This document shows positions 46,104-58,479 of a stretch of DNA of 64,000 nt, in pieces. The translations under genes and the position numbers were made by a program. Each line of letters begins with the position of its first letter. Within the stretch, counting starts at the first letter, position 1. Under the pieces are notes generated by a model. The model had not been told where the DNA came from, ran no database searches, and saw nothing but the letters and a program-made list of their open reading frames with translations. Source of the DNA: Hepsetus odoe (lineage: Eukaryota > Chordata > Actinopteri > Characiformes > Hepsetidae); NCBI GenBank assembly GCA_017165825.1, contig CM029381.1:896150-960149 (forward strand), in the 5' to 3' direction.

Positions 46104-46201
46104 CACCTCAGGTGTACTTCAGGGCAAACTATTGTCCCGGGGTTCAAACCTACAACCTTCCCACTGAGGCCTACTCTCTAACATCTAGGCCACCGCTGCC
46201 C
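46104..46201 (-). mobile_element. SINE B head fragment
   Basis: Minus strand: ggcagcggtggcctagatgt, B-box-like gtttgaaccccgg, then tgccctgaagtac. The tail is absent. Confidence 0.75.
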
Positions 46202-46524
46202 AACCTTAACTGGGCCTAGAAATGACTTTGATTTTCAACTCAGTATCCCCTTCCTGAGGTGCGGATTTCTTACATGACATGGGGCTTCATCCTAAAATGT
46301 CATCCCTTTCCCTTTAATTTCATCTTTTCTGCCTGTTTTAGTGGGTATGATGTGTCATTCTGAGTGGTGTTATGGCCAGGGCTATTAGAGAAATAGGCCA
46401 ATCAGATTAAAACCCATCTGTGATGAAGGGTACAGGCAAGGCATTGGGGTTTTTTGTGATTGTCCATTATTTTACCTCCATCTGCATTAATATAAAATGG
46501 TTTGACAGACATAAAATATAGCAT

Positions 46525-46700
46525 GGATAGTACTGTGCAAGCATATTGAGCCCTTCAGTTCTTCAGATTTAGCTTCCATAGTCAGACTTTCTTGTATTTT
46601 TAATTTATAATGACAAAGTTTTTGTCTCTCATTTTCAGTCCAGTCTCTGTACCTGAGCAGTTTGATTGTTTTTGTTGGTTAATCTACATCTGAACATAGT
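46525..46700 (-). repeat. Dispersed family F fragment
   Basis: Carries the family F core reversed (gtttttgtctctcattttca + gtccagtctctgtacctgag). It matches 34840-34930 beyond the core (tttttgttggttaatctac against gtaaccaacaaaaaacaacc reversed). Confidence 0.5.
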
Positions 46701-46739
46701 CTAACATCTAAATCCATCTAACTTTAAGCCCAGAGAATA

Positions 46740-47350
46740 AACGTGAATCAGATATTAGGAGGGAAGAAGGAAAAGAATTGGAACAGAAGACAGTAGCAGA
46801 ATGGACCAGGAGAGAAAAGCAAAGTAGAGGAAAGAGAAAACAAAAGGAAAGAGAGAACAGGAGCAGAATGTAATCAACAGTCAAAGAGTAAAAAGGAGAG
46901 CAGTGGACAGAAGTGGAGAGGAGAAATTTTGAGAAAAGAGAAGACAAGAAAACAAGAGAGGAGAGTAGTAGAACAGAGAACTGAAGTAAATAGAAATGGA
47001 CACAACAAGAGAGAGGTGGAGAGGAAAAAACAGAAAAGAGAAGAACACAGGACATGAGAGGAGAGCAGGGAGAGAAAATAAAGGAAAATAAGACAGGAGA
47101 GGAGAAACTATGGGCAAACTGAATAGATGAATGGAGAAATTAGGTGAATGGAGGACAGGAGAGGAGAGCAGTGGAGATGAGTGGAGAAGAATGGAAAAAA
47201 AGAGAAGAACAAAGGACAGGAGATGAATGGAGAAAAGTGGAGCACAGAGACGGGAGAGGTGACAGAGTGGAGGAGAATAGGCATAATATTGAAAAACTTT
47301 TCTGCACCAGCCAGTCTCACAGAGAGATGGACAGAGAGACAGGGCGGTCC
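46740..47350. repeat. Purine-rich block with minisatellite-like gagaggagag / agtggagaag motifs
   Basis: Plus strand strongly purine-rich, with recurring 'gagaggagagcagtggaga' and 'aaaagagaagaacaaaggac' phrases that suggest local duplication. Open frames on both strands are a composition effect. Confidence 0.8.
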
Positions 47351-49960
47351 CAGTGGACGTCAGGGGTTCAGATGAACGTTATGCCATAAATGGCATGACA
47401 AGGTGCTTAATCTATGGTCATTTACCTTGATTACAATTATTCAACAGGAGCAGTCAATGTGGACACCCGAGGCAGCCGTGAGCCAGCAAGAGTTTTGTCT
47501 TTCTTCACCCGCCTCCTTGGAGTGGAGTTTCAGAAATGTGGGTTGGATGAATAAAACATGGACTGGGGGTGTACCTGGTAGCTCAGGGGAGGGGAAGACA
47601 CCCTCTCAATCTCTCGCTCAGTTTGAGAATATATGTGTAAATATATGCTGCTTTTTTAATCCCCCATTCTCCAGCCTAATCGCAGGAAAAAGTCCAAATG
47701 AAGGAATAATATAATTTCATTGGAGTTATGAAGGCTAAACAAAACCTCAGAGGAAGACCCTGCTGCCCGGACAGGTAAGACGTAGTCACGTCCGCTCTTA
47801 CGATTTCATTTCATCACAAATCAAAGCAAGAATTCATAAGCCGGAGATGAGAAAACGATTTACATAGCCGGCCTAGTTTCAGATTCGGTCTTTGCTTATG
47901 GCTAATTCCTTTACAAAGAGCATGACGCTGCGCTTCCCAGTGACCTTGTGGAGTGGGCCTTGGACTGGGAACGAGAAAAAGGGGCACAACGTGATGGGTT
48001 TTTTGGGCCAAAAGATTGAAATGAAGAAATCAGCAAAGCAATAATGCAGCAATGGAAAAATGTAGCCTGATTTTGCAGTCACTTCTATACAATCCTGCAC
48101 TGAAATGTGGTGAATTTTTTTTTTTTTGCCTTAGAACATTGAAAAAAAACATTTTTGCATGACACAGAATTCCTCTATAACATAGTTAGTAGAAAACATT
48201 GAATCATGTTTGCCACTGGAACCCTGGTGCTGCTCTCTTTAGATGAGTTTAGATGTTACACATTGTAATTGGCAAATATGAAGGCTATAAATGTAGTTTC
48301 TTATTGGAAGATTTTTTTTACATTTACTTCCTGATCAGGAAACCAGAATAATGGGTAGTGCAATTCCAACTGTGAGATAAAGATTTAGCCTTAAAAAATA
48401 GGCAACGGTTCTTTGCGAAATTGCCATATTTGGGCAAATTGGCTTCCAACAGTCACTTCTACTGGTCATCCTGCATACTGTCCAGCTCTGGTTCAGCCTA
48501 GTTCTTGAGGACTAGCAACACTGGCATGTAAGTATCTGTCCAAAGTCTTAAAGAGTAATTGGTCATCGATTGTTCCTTTGGCAGGAATTCAATTGCAGAT
48601 CACTCCAAAGACACTGGGCGTTAGGCTTTTATTGCAGGTGATACGGGTTCTCATTACAGACGTGTGTTTTATGACGATGACCCTAATTGCCAGGGTTGGG
48701 CTTGATTCAGACTTGGACACTAAGCCCATGTTTAGGGAAATGTGAGGCACTGATGGCTTGCATTGAGCTGTATTGATCTCTCACGATGTGATTCAGCTCA
48801 TCAACATGGAAGCAACTGTCCTGTCCTTGAGTGTGAAGGGTGGCATGAGGTTGTGCTGGTGAGGTGGTGAAGTGTTTGTTTTGGAACTAGGCCATCAAAC
48901 CATAAATATTAAAAAAATGATAAAAAAGATGCTTTAGAGATTAGACAGAGATTGGACAGTGCTAATTTCTGCTAGCACCTCTATGGGATTCTAGTAGTAA
49001 GTTAGCATAAAGCTGACAGCATTGCATATGGACATTTGTCTGTTTAAAATAAAATTGACATTCATGGCAAGTGACATGAACTTCATGAACGCTCAGCGTT
49101 TGGATCTTTTGAGATGTGGCACCCAGTTGGCAGTGGTGATATTGCAAAACTTGAAGGTACCTCTAAAGGTAGTAATGGAAATCTTTCTTTAACTAAACAG
49201 GAAGTTAAGAAACTAATTTATCATCAACAATCATTGATTAGAAGTTTGGGTTATGGAATAATAGTGGCACAAGAGGTGTGGAAAGGAAAGTGATCTGGTC
49301 TGGGAAGAGATGTATAAATATGTGTTGAATGAAGGTGTTGTCCCAGCCCAGTTTCAGGGAAATATGCCAGGGACGGGTTGGGTGTTGCTTGTTGTTCATG
49401 GAGGTTGGGAAAACAAGGAATCGTCTTCTGTTGTGTGAATTGGTCTTCTTTCTGCTAAAAGCTCAATTATTCTCCAGCGCACTTGTCATGAAGAAACGGA
49501 TGATAATGAATTGAAAATTATTCAGATCTTTGCTAACAGAGAAAAACACACATTTCTTTGGTGTAATTCACAAGGCATCCTGGAAAACTACTCATGACAG
49601 TCCATGTAGCCCTAACACTTCTTCCCAACATGGACTGGGACACACTAGTAAAGAATGTCCAAAAGAGAGGGGTGAAATTGGGCATAGATTTCCATATTTC
49701 TTGATGCTGATAATGTGTCAGTTAATGAAAATTCAACAGGCTCCATGGATAATAATGTTATACGGTAATTGTGCTGAGTTAACCATCTTTCAGGTCAGTG
49801 CTTTACTATGCACAAAGTGCATGAAAGTGGCCTAGAGTGATCACCTAACTGTTCCCACCCACTGTAAATGAAAACCTGACTGCTCCTCCTAATGATTGTG
49901 AAGAAGCAGGATTTCATTCCAGCTCCTGAAGGCAAACAGAAGAGCATGCTAATAATCAAC
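47351..49960. other. Unassigned sequence
   Basis: No transposon, RNA or coding signature recognised over about 2.6 kb. The longest frame (101-103 codons) shows nothing recognisable. Confidence 0.3.
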
Positions 49961-49962
49961 CA

Positions 49963-50656
49963 TTTACAGCATTTGGCAGATGATTCCATCCAGAGCGACG
50001 TACACCAGAGAATCCCACATGGCTGAAGATGAGTCTGCAGCAGCACTTGAGTAGAAGGGTCTGTTTGGTCTTCACTTAAGACCTCGCTAGCAGTTACAGT
50101 AGTCTGTTTAGTAATGACTCTGTTGACTGACTATTAGCAGCTGGGTTGCCTGGTTATGATAAAAGGACGAATTTTTCTAATTTGAAGAGAAGGGTTCGCA
50201 GGACTCAGAAAGTTTAATGATATGAGAGGAGAACGATAGCTCATTACTGAATGTGACACCAATATTCCTAGCTGATTATAGATGGGACAAGAAGTGAACT
50301 GCCAAAGGAGATGTGAAGATCCAGTCCTGGTGATTGCCTTCGACGTAGAGAAGGTCAGTCTTGCTTGGATTTAGCTTGAGGTGATGCGATGCCATCCATG
50401 AAGAGATGTCAGCCAACAGTGATCTGGGTCGAGACCTGTTGATCGTAGGAGGGAAAAGAGAGGATTGCTGAGTGTCATCTGCATAAACATAGGAGAAGCC
50501 GTGAGAGACTTGACTCTCCCTAGAGCTAGCACATAGATAAAGAAGAGGACCAAGACAGCACTTTGGGAGCACCCATGTCAGACTTTGCGATGCGGACTGA
50601 TGGCCCTGCCGCGACACACCATGTCCTGTTCTCTGATTGGTTACTGCTGTAGTCAC
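49963..50656 (-). mobile_element. L2-like LINE fragment with reverse transcriptase core and tail
   Basis: The minus strand encodes a decayed LGPLLYLC box, then SHGFSYVYADDTQ (YADD at about 50473-50484), then LLADISSWMASHHLKLNPSK and TDLLYVEG. This order (GPLL, YADDTQ, DIxxWMxxHxLKLNxxKT) is typical of L2-clade reverse transcriptase. The conserved C-terminus is missing. The fragment ends at 49963-50010 with a diverged version of the tail seen at 203-260 (accatttacagcatttggca). A large internal deletion therefore joins the reverse transcriptase to the 3' end. Confidence 0.78.
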
Positions 50657-51369
50657 ACTACAGGATTTGGACTTACAGTGGTTCCAGATATCTAGCCTGC
50701 TTCGTCTGTTGGGTGTCTGGAATGACTTAGAGCCAAATTAATGATGTTCTAAATGAAACATGGTTTGGAAAGAGAACCTGTAACGCAGGACCCCTCAAAG
50801 CCTTAACTAAACAAAGAGTAATGCCGTGACAAAGGTATGTAATGTGAGAAGTACAGCCATCTCCGGAAGTTGTGTAGCATCCTTTTCTTAGGTGCCAAAA
50901 ATCAGTTGTCCTTGCAGGCCCGCATGACCGTGAAGGTGCCTCTCCAGTCCTTGTGTGTGTTTCTTGGCTGAATTTGCTTTACCTTGAGCCAGATTTTATA
51001 CACAGGATCAACTTAATTGTGGCACAGATGCACTGACACACACTGAGGGTGCAAGTTTGATGGATCTATGGGTGTCCTTCTCTGAAATCTAGCGACCTCG
51101 TCTGCTGCCTGATGCACTTGCAGCCATCCATCACTCTTCACAATTCACACCCTCGCATACACACTGCTCTCCCTCTTACTCATATGAATGCACATGCAAA
51201 TGGCCTTTCTCTCACCCTTTCACTCTATCTCTCTCCTGGTGTATCGAAGATGCTGTCAGTATCTGTTGCCAGGCGCTTGTATCCCGGGAGACATCGGAGC
51301 AGAGCCTGGTTGTTAGGCCACAGGGTCATCGACTGGAGTGTTATTCTCATCTGTCTGGTTAAAGTGACA
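50657..51369. other. Unassigned sequence
   Basis: No recognised feature. Mildly C-rich at 51110-51240. Confidence 0.3.
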
Positions 51370-51560
51370 AGTGTCCTTCTCTTTCTCTCTTTTTTTTTCT
51401 CTATCTCTCTCTCACTCTCTCTATCATGAGCACTAGATAGACAGTGTTTCTCATGGAGACAAATGGCTGAAAGAGGAAGGAGTGGTCAGGTGTTGTCTCT
51501 TAGCAAACAATCACAACTAACAACACCACAGCATTTTTACCCAAACTGGCCCTACAGAGA

Positions 51561-51629
<69 letters not shown>

Positions 51630-52030
51630 ATTTTATTCTTCATTTTCTTTTCTCTGCTTAAAATTGCTCCTATCTCTCTTTCTCTCTCTCCTGTCTTCAC
51701 TCTTTATTATCAATATCATCTCCCTTCCAGTTTTTCTCTCACAGATACTTTCTCCACTGCCCCCTCCACTTTAACTCTTTTGAATTTCCATTCTGCTCCT
51801 TTCTTTTTATCCACTTTTTTTCATTTCTTTTCATTTCGTCTCAGTATTTCTTCTCCGCTTACTTCCCTTTTGGAACAATTTCTGTCTATTTCTGATTTTC
51901 CCTTCTACACTTTTCTTCTCATCTGTTTTCTATCATTTATTTTCCCCTTTGTATATCTTCTTCTCATTGATTCTCACTTTTTGTTTTCATTTTTTCCTTT
52001 CTTGTTCTGTCTTCTTCTTTGATGGATGAT
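51370..52030. repeat. Pyrimidine-rich block with (CT)n core
   Basis: Contains a pure (CT)n run at 51562-51629, flanked by C/T-rich sequence (tctcttttt, ttcatttcttttcatttcgt). Complementary in type to the purine blocks elsewhere. Confidence 0.88.
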
Positions 52031-53420
52031 GAAACATTTCTCTTTCTGATGTTCATTTTTCTTGCGTTTCAGAGTCTTCTCCACGTTTTCTTTTCTTTGC
52101 GTTAAGTGAATGTATAAATGGTGAGTCAGAGCTCTCTGAGAACAGAATCATGATGAAGGTCATGCATATTTTGCAGATCTAAGATTCACTCAGGTGAACC
52201 TGAGATAAAATTTAAGATGCAGCCCTAATTTGAATCCATCCTCAGCAGTCCAGTCCCATCTACAACCCGAGCTTGATCTCTCAAACCCTGACTTATCTTT
52301 CCTAAACTGTGCCTGAATTCTTTGCCCATCCTGCATAAAGATTCAGATTGCAGGGTGATCCAAGGTTTTGTTCACATTCCACATCACATTTTCTCTCAGC
52401 GTGGGAATGAGAAATAATATGAACTCAAAATGTACTCTGGAGAGTCGACTCAATTTAGCCACCGGCTCAGAATTCTCGGGACTCTGCAAACACTGGGTTT
52501 CTTTGGGTTTCATTATTTAACCGTGTCATTCCAATGTGACCCCAGCAGCAGGGTAATGAGGCTTGTGTGTGGCCATAATGTTCTCTGTGTATATTTGGAA
52601 ATCAGGTGTATTTGGGAGCCGTAAAGCAAGAAGATTGGACTGGTCCTCCTGGGGATTGAGCTCCATTTTCGTCCCGCTCTTCCATCCAGCTCCTGCTGGA
52701 CGTATTACTCAGGTACATTAGAATTGGGGACCATATTCAACATAGCGGCGTGACTAATGGCGCCCAAAGTGCTACATTTATGACAACAACAGTTGTTTTG
52801 AAAATCATGACAACCAGAAACCTTTCAAATGAGACAGAATCGCCCAGCTGGTGTTGGAGCACTCAATTCACAGGACCGCTACCTCGAAATCTGTGGACAA
52901 AATCCCAGGATCACCCTGTAAGAACTGAGAATAACAACTAAAGAGTCAAAAACAAGACTTTTCTATTTCATTATGAAAAAATATGGGGCTTGGAACGCCC
53001 CTGCCACTTAATAGGATCATGCTGCCTTATTGGCAGGCTAAGTTCTTTGTTTACATACTAATGCTTACACACACGACAAGATGAATGATTTATGTGTTTG
53101 GAGATGTGGCATGATAAAACAAACCTCATGTAGCTTAGCCAGTCCATAGGGATGCCAAACAACAAAATAAAATAATATAATCAGCCTTATCGATTATGTA
53201 GAGCCATACAAATTCCCAAATAGTGGAGGAATGAATACATGACCACCACTTAGATTCCAAAACATTTTGTTTCATTTTTTTACTGGTGTGTATCTGTTTG
53301 TTGAATTCAATTTGATTTATTTTGATGTTCTCAATAGCCCATAAACAGTCAGTTACTATCATTTTTACCTCATTAATTAGCCTTTACTAGTCTATTTTAC
53401 TCATGCAACTATATATTTAC
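52031..53420. other. Unassigned sequence
   Basis: No recognised feature; 52430-52640 is balanced and non-repetitive. Confidence 0.3.
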
Positions 53421-54298
53421 CACAGTAACTAGCCTGCTTCGCTTCACCACTGACATGTTTACATCAGTAACTAGCTCCGTTTCGCTTCACCATCGACATG
53501 TTTACATCAGGCACCAGCCTTGTCTCGGGCTTCACCACTGACATGTTTACACTGTAACTAAATCTTGTTTCGCTTCACCACTGACATGTTTACATCAGTA
53601 ACTAGCCTGTTTCGCTTCACCACTGACAAGTTTACATCAGTAACTAGCCTGTTTCACGTCACCACTGACATGTTTACATCAGTAACTAGCCTGTTTCACA
53701 TTACCACTGACATGTTTACATCAGTAACTAGCCTGTTTCGCTTCACCACTGACATGTTAACATCAGTAACTAGCCTGTTTCGCTTCACCACCGACAAGTT
53801 TACATCAGTAATCAGCCTGTTCACGTCAACCACCGGCTTACGTTTACATCAGCAATCAGCCCATTCTACACACCACCGACATGTTTTACATCAGTAACTA
53901 GCCTGTTTCGCTTCACCACTGACATGTTTACATCAGTAATCAGCCTGTTTCGCTTTCACCACCGACATGTTTACATCAGTGTGCACCGCCTGTTTCGCTT
54001 CACCACCGACATGTTTACATCAGTAACTAGCCTGTTTCGCTTCACCACTGACATGTTTACATCAGTAACTAGCCCGTTTCGCTTCATCACTGACATGTTT
54101 CACTTCTGCACCAGTTCAGCCACTTCACCACCGATATGTTTGCCATCAGTAACTAGCCTGTTTCACTTCACCACCGGGACATGTTTAATTTTTCAGTAAC
54201 TAGCCCGTTTCGCTTCATCACTGACATGTTTACCTCAGTAACTAGCCTGTTTCACTTCACCACTGATATGTTTACATCAGTAACTAGTCTATTTCACC
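53421..54298 (+). repeat. 42-bp minisatellite, about 21 units
   Basis: Tandem 'agtaactagcctgtttcgct' + 'tcaccactgacatgtttaca' + 'tc'. Because 42 is a multiple of three, one plus-strand frame stays open through many units as a 14-residue repeat MFTSVTSLFRFTTD (53565-53897; again 53924-54199). Indels at about 53818-53860, 53950-53995 and 54085-54175 break it. There is no initiation context or flanking exon, so it is probably non-coding. Units are more alike in the centre than at the edges. Confidence 0.93.
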
Positions 54299-54664
54299 CA
54301 GCTACAAGTACATTTTGCCACTGAAATAGTTATACAAATATAATATTAATTCATTTTATTATTTTGTTATGCTCTATTATTAATGCATCAAAATTAAGGA
54401 ATATTGTTAATACATTAAAAACATTAAGAGTTTTAGAAGTTATAATACTCACACATATATGCTCATGGAATCCATGGCAAAGGTTGATGGAGGTCAGAGG
54501 TTACTGTAATGCAGTGCTGTCACTGTATATGTGCTGACAGACTGAATGAGAGTCCAATGGAGGGTGAAAGCCCCTGTCTATGAGCCATTCCCGGGGGTCT
54601 CATTACCTCTGAGGTCTTGGAGAATGTGCAGTGGACTGGAGAAGGTCATTGTTGGAGAGAGAAA

Positions 54665-54705
<41 letters not shown>

Positions 54706-55139
54706 CTGTCTTTTACAATTAAGGTGGTAGTTTTTTATTTGCTTTTTAATAAATTCATATTGTTGTTAATAAATTTAAAGGGGACTTTAAGTGTCCCTGT
54801 TAAATATGCCCACTTACTTTCAAAACCCTTTCCAACTGACTGATTTCCTTTTCTCACATAGGTTTTGAATTTGCTTTTCTTTCTGCCAAACTACCGCTTT
54901 AACCTCTAGCAAGATCGAGAGCAGACAGGAGCGGCTCAGTCCACCATTTTTGACAAGACAGAAGATGGACCATTGGCATGAAGTAGAGAATGATTGACAG
55001 GCACAAGCTTCTAATCAGCTCTGTACCCCTGCAAAAGATGGAGTCCAAGTCAGTCATACTGTCAGTAAAGTGAAAGTCAATAAAGTCCAGTGACCCGTTC
55101 CACAGAAAAGTGAAGGAAGCCAAATGGAGATGGAGGAAT
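54299..55139. other. Unassigned sequence with one (CA)n tract
   Basis: A (CA)n run at 54666-54704 (about 19 units). Otherwise no recognised feature. Confidence 0.4.
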
Positions 55140-55351
55140 GTTAAGGCTCAGGGGGATTAAGAAAGAATCTCTAGAGCAATGTCATGGTTTGACAAAAAAT
55201 CAAATTTACAGTTTTTCACTGACTCCAAATGTGGTCAATCAGCCACATCATGTCTGGGGTCCGATGAAACTCAATATACATACATGGACAATGTTTTTGT
55301 CTCTCATTTGCAGTCCAGTCCCTGAATTTGACCAGTTTCAGAAGCAGTGTT
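55140..55351. repeat. Relic of a dispersed element carrying the family F core
   Basis: The family F core occurs reversed at about 55290-55333. At 55256-55275 'ctggggtccgatgaaactca' resembles the WSDET block of Tc1-type transposases, but there is no other supporting block. It is interrupted on its right by SINE A. Confidence 0.35.
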
Positions 55352-55586
55352 TGATCATTTACATTTACATTTACGGCATTTAGCAGACGCTCTTATCCAG
55401 AGCGACTTACATGTCCTAATTACAGGGACTGTCCCCCTGGAGCAACTCAGGGTTAAGGGTCTTGCTCAGGAACCCAGTGGTGGTAGTGCTAGAGGTAGTG
55501 CTAGAGGTGGGATTCAAACCGGGGACCTCTTGATCCAGAGGTCGATAGGCAAGTACCCTACCACTAGACCACCACCACCTGATCAT
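55352..55586 (-). mobile_element. SINE A, full-length, with 7-bp target duplication
   Basis: Minus-strand copy: tail at 55359 (catttacggcatttagcaga on the plus strand), head at 55579 (ggtggtggtggtctagtggt on the minus strand). Flanked by TGATCAT (55352-55358 and 55580-55586). A 12-bp phrase (gtagtgctagag) is tandemly duplicated near the B-box. Confidence 0.9.
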
Positions 55587-55762
55587 CTCCACAAAGAATG
55601 AAACAAAATGCAGCCAACATCCAAGTAAGAGCTTTGGGACGTCCTTCAAGTCCTTTAAGGCAGCACGGTAAGATACTACTCCAAAGCTTTGGTGCTTTTG
55701 TCTTGTCATCCGACATAAGTCTTTCATATGAGCATTGTAACTGCTGGTGATCTTGTCTGCCA

Positions 55763-56645
55763 CAGTCAATCACTGCTTGAACTCAAGAAATCAGCCAAGA
55801 CAGAGTTTACCAGGAATTCCACTCTCCACGCTGTGGGAGCTGAGCATGCTGCAAAGACCAGGCCTTCAGTGCCCGATATCGCCTGACCTGAGCTGTATGG
55901 AGTTAACAGCAGGCCATCACCAGATGGACTGCTCATTGTCACTGGAGATTTCAACCATGCCTTAAGGCCATCCTCCCTAAACTCAGGGGGGGGATCGTCA
56001 GGCATGTCAAGCCCACCCTGAAGCAGGCAAAGACCTGGGCCCAGAAGCCATCTCTGCACTGCTTTGAGCACACCAACTGGGACATATTTAGGGAAGCTGC
56101 AACCTACGCAAGTGCATTTATGATGTTACTGGTTCGAAGACCATTACCATTCACCCCAAACAGAAGTCATGGATGACTGCTGAAGTGTGCACACTCCTGA
56201 GTACCTTGGACATGGCCTTTAAGTCAGGGGATTTTCCCTAGGAACAGCAAGGGGATAAAGAGGGCATAAAGACTCAACTTCCACCCTAGCTGGACACCCT
56301 GCAGTTTGTGCATTGTGTGCAGCTATTCAATGGATGATGCCAACTCCATCAGCCTCCATCTTGCCCTTTCCCATCTTGTCAGAAAATACAGTTATTTGAG
56401 AATGCTGTTCATCATCCATCCTCCCTTTGCATCTGAGTGAGAAGCTGAGACTGCTGGGCCTGAACACCTCCCTCTGTTACTGGATCTTGGAGACCCCAGT
56501 TTGTCAGGACCAAGAGTAGCACCTCCTGCTCCATCACACTTAGCAAAGGGGCCCCTCAGGCCCCACTGCTGTTCACACTAAATGACCCATGACCTGGAAC
56601 CGCTCAAACCAAAACATCACCTTTGCTGATGATACAGCTGTGGTN
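55763..56645 (+). mobile_element. Second, highly deleted copy of the 14.4-kb LINE family
   Basis: Starts with cactgcttgaactcaagaaa and agaccaggccttcagtgccc, matching 14487-14590. It then carries an endonuclease GDFNHA motif (ggagatttcaaccatgcc, 55945), HCFEHTNWDIFREAATYASA, and PNQKSWMTAEVCTLLSTLDM, i.e. the region deleted from the 14.4-kb copy. It then skips to LDTLQFVHC, GAPQAPLLFTLNDP and a FADDTAV-like end at about 56615-56640. Several large deletions and frameshifts. Confidence 0.82.
56645..56645. other. Ambiguous base (N)
   Basis: The only N in the window, exactly where similarity to the LINE stops. It could mark a collapsed or uncertain assembly join. Confidence 0.99.
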
Positions 56646-56743
56646 TTGTTGGTTTTTTAACCTCTAGATATCCTTTCCCAGCCACAGTACTGAGTCATCA
56701 TCTCACAGTGTTAGGATGGATATTATCTGACTTTAAAATAGGG

Positions 56744-56822
56744 CAGCACGGTGGTTCAGTGGGTAGCTCTGTAGCCTCACAGTGAAGGTCCTGGGTTCGA
56801 TTCAAGCGGCTACGAATATGAG
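56744..56822 (+). mobile_element. Family C head fragment
   Basis: gggcagcacggtggttcagt + gggtagctctgtagcctcac, then gaaggtcctgggttcgattc. This is the tRNA-like 5' head of family C, better preserved than at 11.5 kb; the rest is absent. Confidence 0.8.
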
Positions 56823-58479
56823 TAAGAAAGCTTGAAGGGTGTTTATCTGAGAAGGTTTGCTTGCATGGTTGTTAGGAGTCCCAGTTTCTGGAAACTCACC
56901 AATTTTTGCAAATGGAGGATTTTCTATCTTTGTACCTAGCATGAATCACAGGGTAGAAACCGCTTAGCTACCTTGCCACAAAATAGAGAAAGGGGGTTTT
57001 TACCGCAACACAAAAAATGCAGATTGCACTCATCTGTTAAACGCATTCCTGTTTTTCACTGTTATTGATATTTCCATTGACCAGAGGCTGCTGAGGTGTG
57101 TGCTGGTAGCTGTGTGTTTGAATGTGTCTCATTAGAGGGATAAAATTAATGCCAGTTAACTCTGACAGCGTTTTTTGTTTGGAGGTGTAACTTGTTGGGC
57201 TTAACAGTTTAAATGACGTTGGGTAAAAAGAAATCGTAAACACCATTCGGTCTGATTTGCTGAGGCTCGTCCTCATTAGCTTCTTATTCATTTTCAGCTA
57301 AATATATGTATTGAAATCGATGGATATTTTGACTCAGAAAAAAAACAACTAAAGGGTGGCGTTTGAGCTTTATACAATACAGACCATCGGTCATTGACTT
57401 TAAGAGCAACGAATCGATCGCCATGCCACAGTTACGCGATGAGCCGCTCCATTGGCTCTCCAACCCTATATGGTGCCATGGCAACAGCCCTTCACTTAAA
57501 CATTCAATCGGATTCTCAAGGCTTCAGTGAATAGCAATTATCCTGCACATTTTGATTAGCTTTTCTCTCTCTCTTTCTGGGAATTGCTTTTTAACGACCA
57601 GAAAATTAAATTTGTGGGTAACCCAGATCCCTGAGTGTGGCCTTATTTTCCATTTCAGGACATGCTGCATATTTAGATGCACAACTTCCCGACGCCCCCC
57701 TCCCACAAAAAAGTATTTCATGGTTATCCACTGCAATTTCTGGAGAAATGACTGGCGTCGGACTCCCCCGGTGATTAGTGGAGTCAACCGGCGCTTTGGA
57801 ACTTGCAAAGTAATTTCGCCACTAAGAGCATTACTGTGACTAATATGCCTGAACTTCAGCTTCTGCCAAAATGAGTATCTACTTCTGGTTCTTCAGGAAA
57901 GTTTCGCCACACTGTACCCCCATGTGCCCTCTTCCTTCCCCTCCCGTCCCTGCAATTTTCCCCCTCCAGCCCAGTGCAAGGTGTTTATACAGCTGAAATG
58001 CACATCGCCTGTAGCATCTGTGCCTCTGTGACCAAAATAGCGCATGTTCATTCATTTTGGGAGCACGTTGTACTTTTCTTATTACCTCGTTTGACACTGG
58101 CAGTTGCTGCAGGTGGGAAGAAAAGTCTGCTGCAAATTTCACTTCGATCGTAGCCAAGATTTTACACTTTCTTGGACAGTAGCAGAGGCCATTTTTTTTA
58201 GTAACGTTTGCATTTGAAGGAATATGTTTATCATCAGTGTGTGGTTGGAGACATATCCAATTATTTATCGTTTTTGACAACATTATATGAAGACTTTGAC
58301 CAGACTGTAAGGAATGTAAATGTGATAGAAATAACATAACAAAATTTGTAATCAGTTATTTACGTTTTAGAATTTAGAACCCAATAGAAATACTTTGTTG
58401 CTTTGTACTTTTTAAGGTATCTGTGTTTTTATCACCTACATTTTTAACTGGAAGCATTTCCTCCTCCTTCCATTTTCAG
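56823..58479. other. Unassigned, largely unique sequence
   Basis: 57040-57860 is non-repetitive, with balanced composition and many short open frames. A 152-codon minus-strand frame (57879-58337) has no domain I recognise. Conserved non-coding sequence or an unannotated exon are both possible; nothing here decides. Confidence 0.3.

Noticed and set aside
53421..54298. CRISPR-like regular repeat
   Set aside because: Units are directly contiguous with no unique spacers, and the genome is evidently a vertebrate; this is a minisatellite.
57472..57485. RFX X-box-like palindromes ggtgccatggcaac (57472), gatgccatggcaac (5164), gttgcctagggaac (32483), gtgtccatggtaac (28718), gttgccatgtcaac (2073)
   Set aside because: Each has one mismatch to the GTNRCCNNRGYAAC pattern. 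With 8 fixed and 3 two-fold positions, roughly three one-mismatch hits are expected by chance in 64 kb, so five is not notable.
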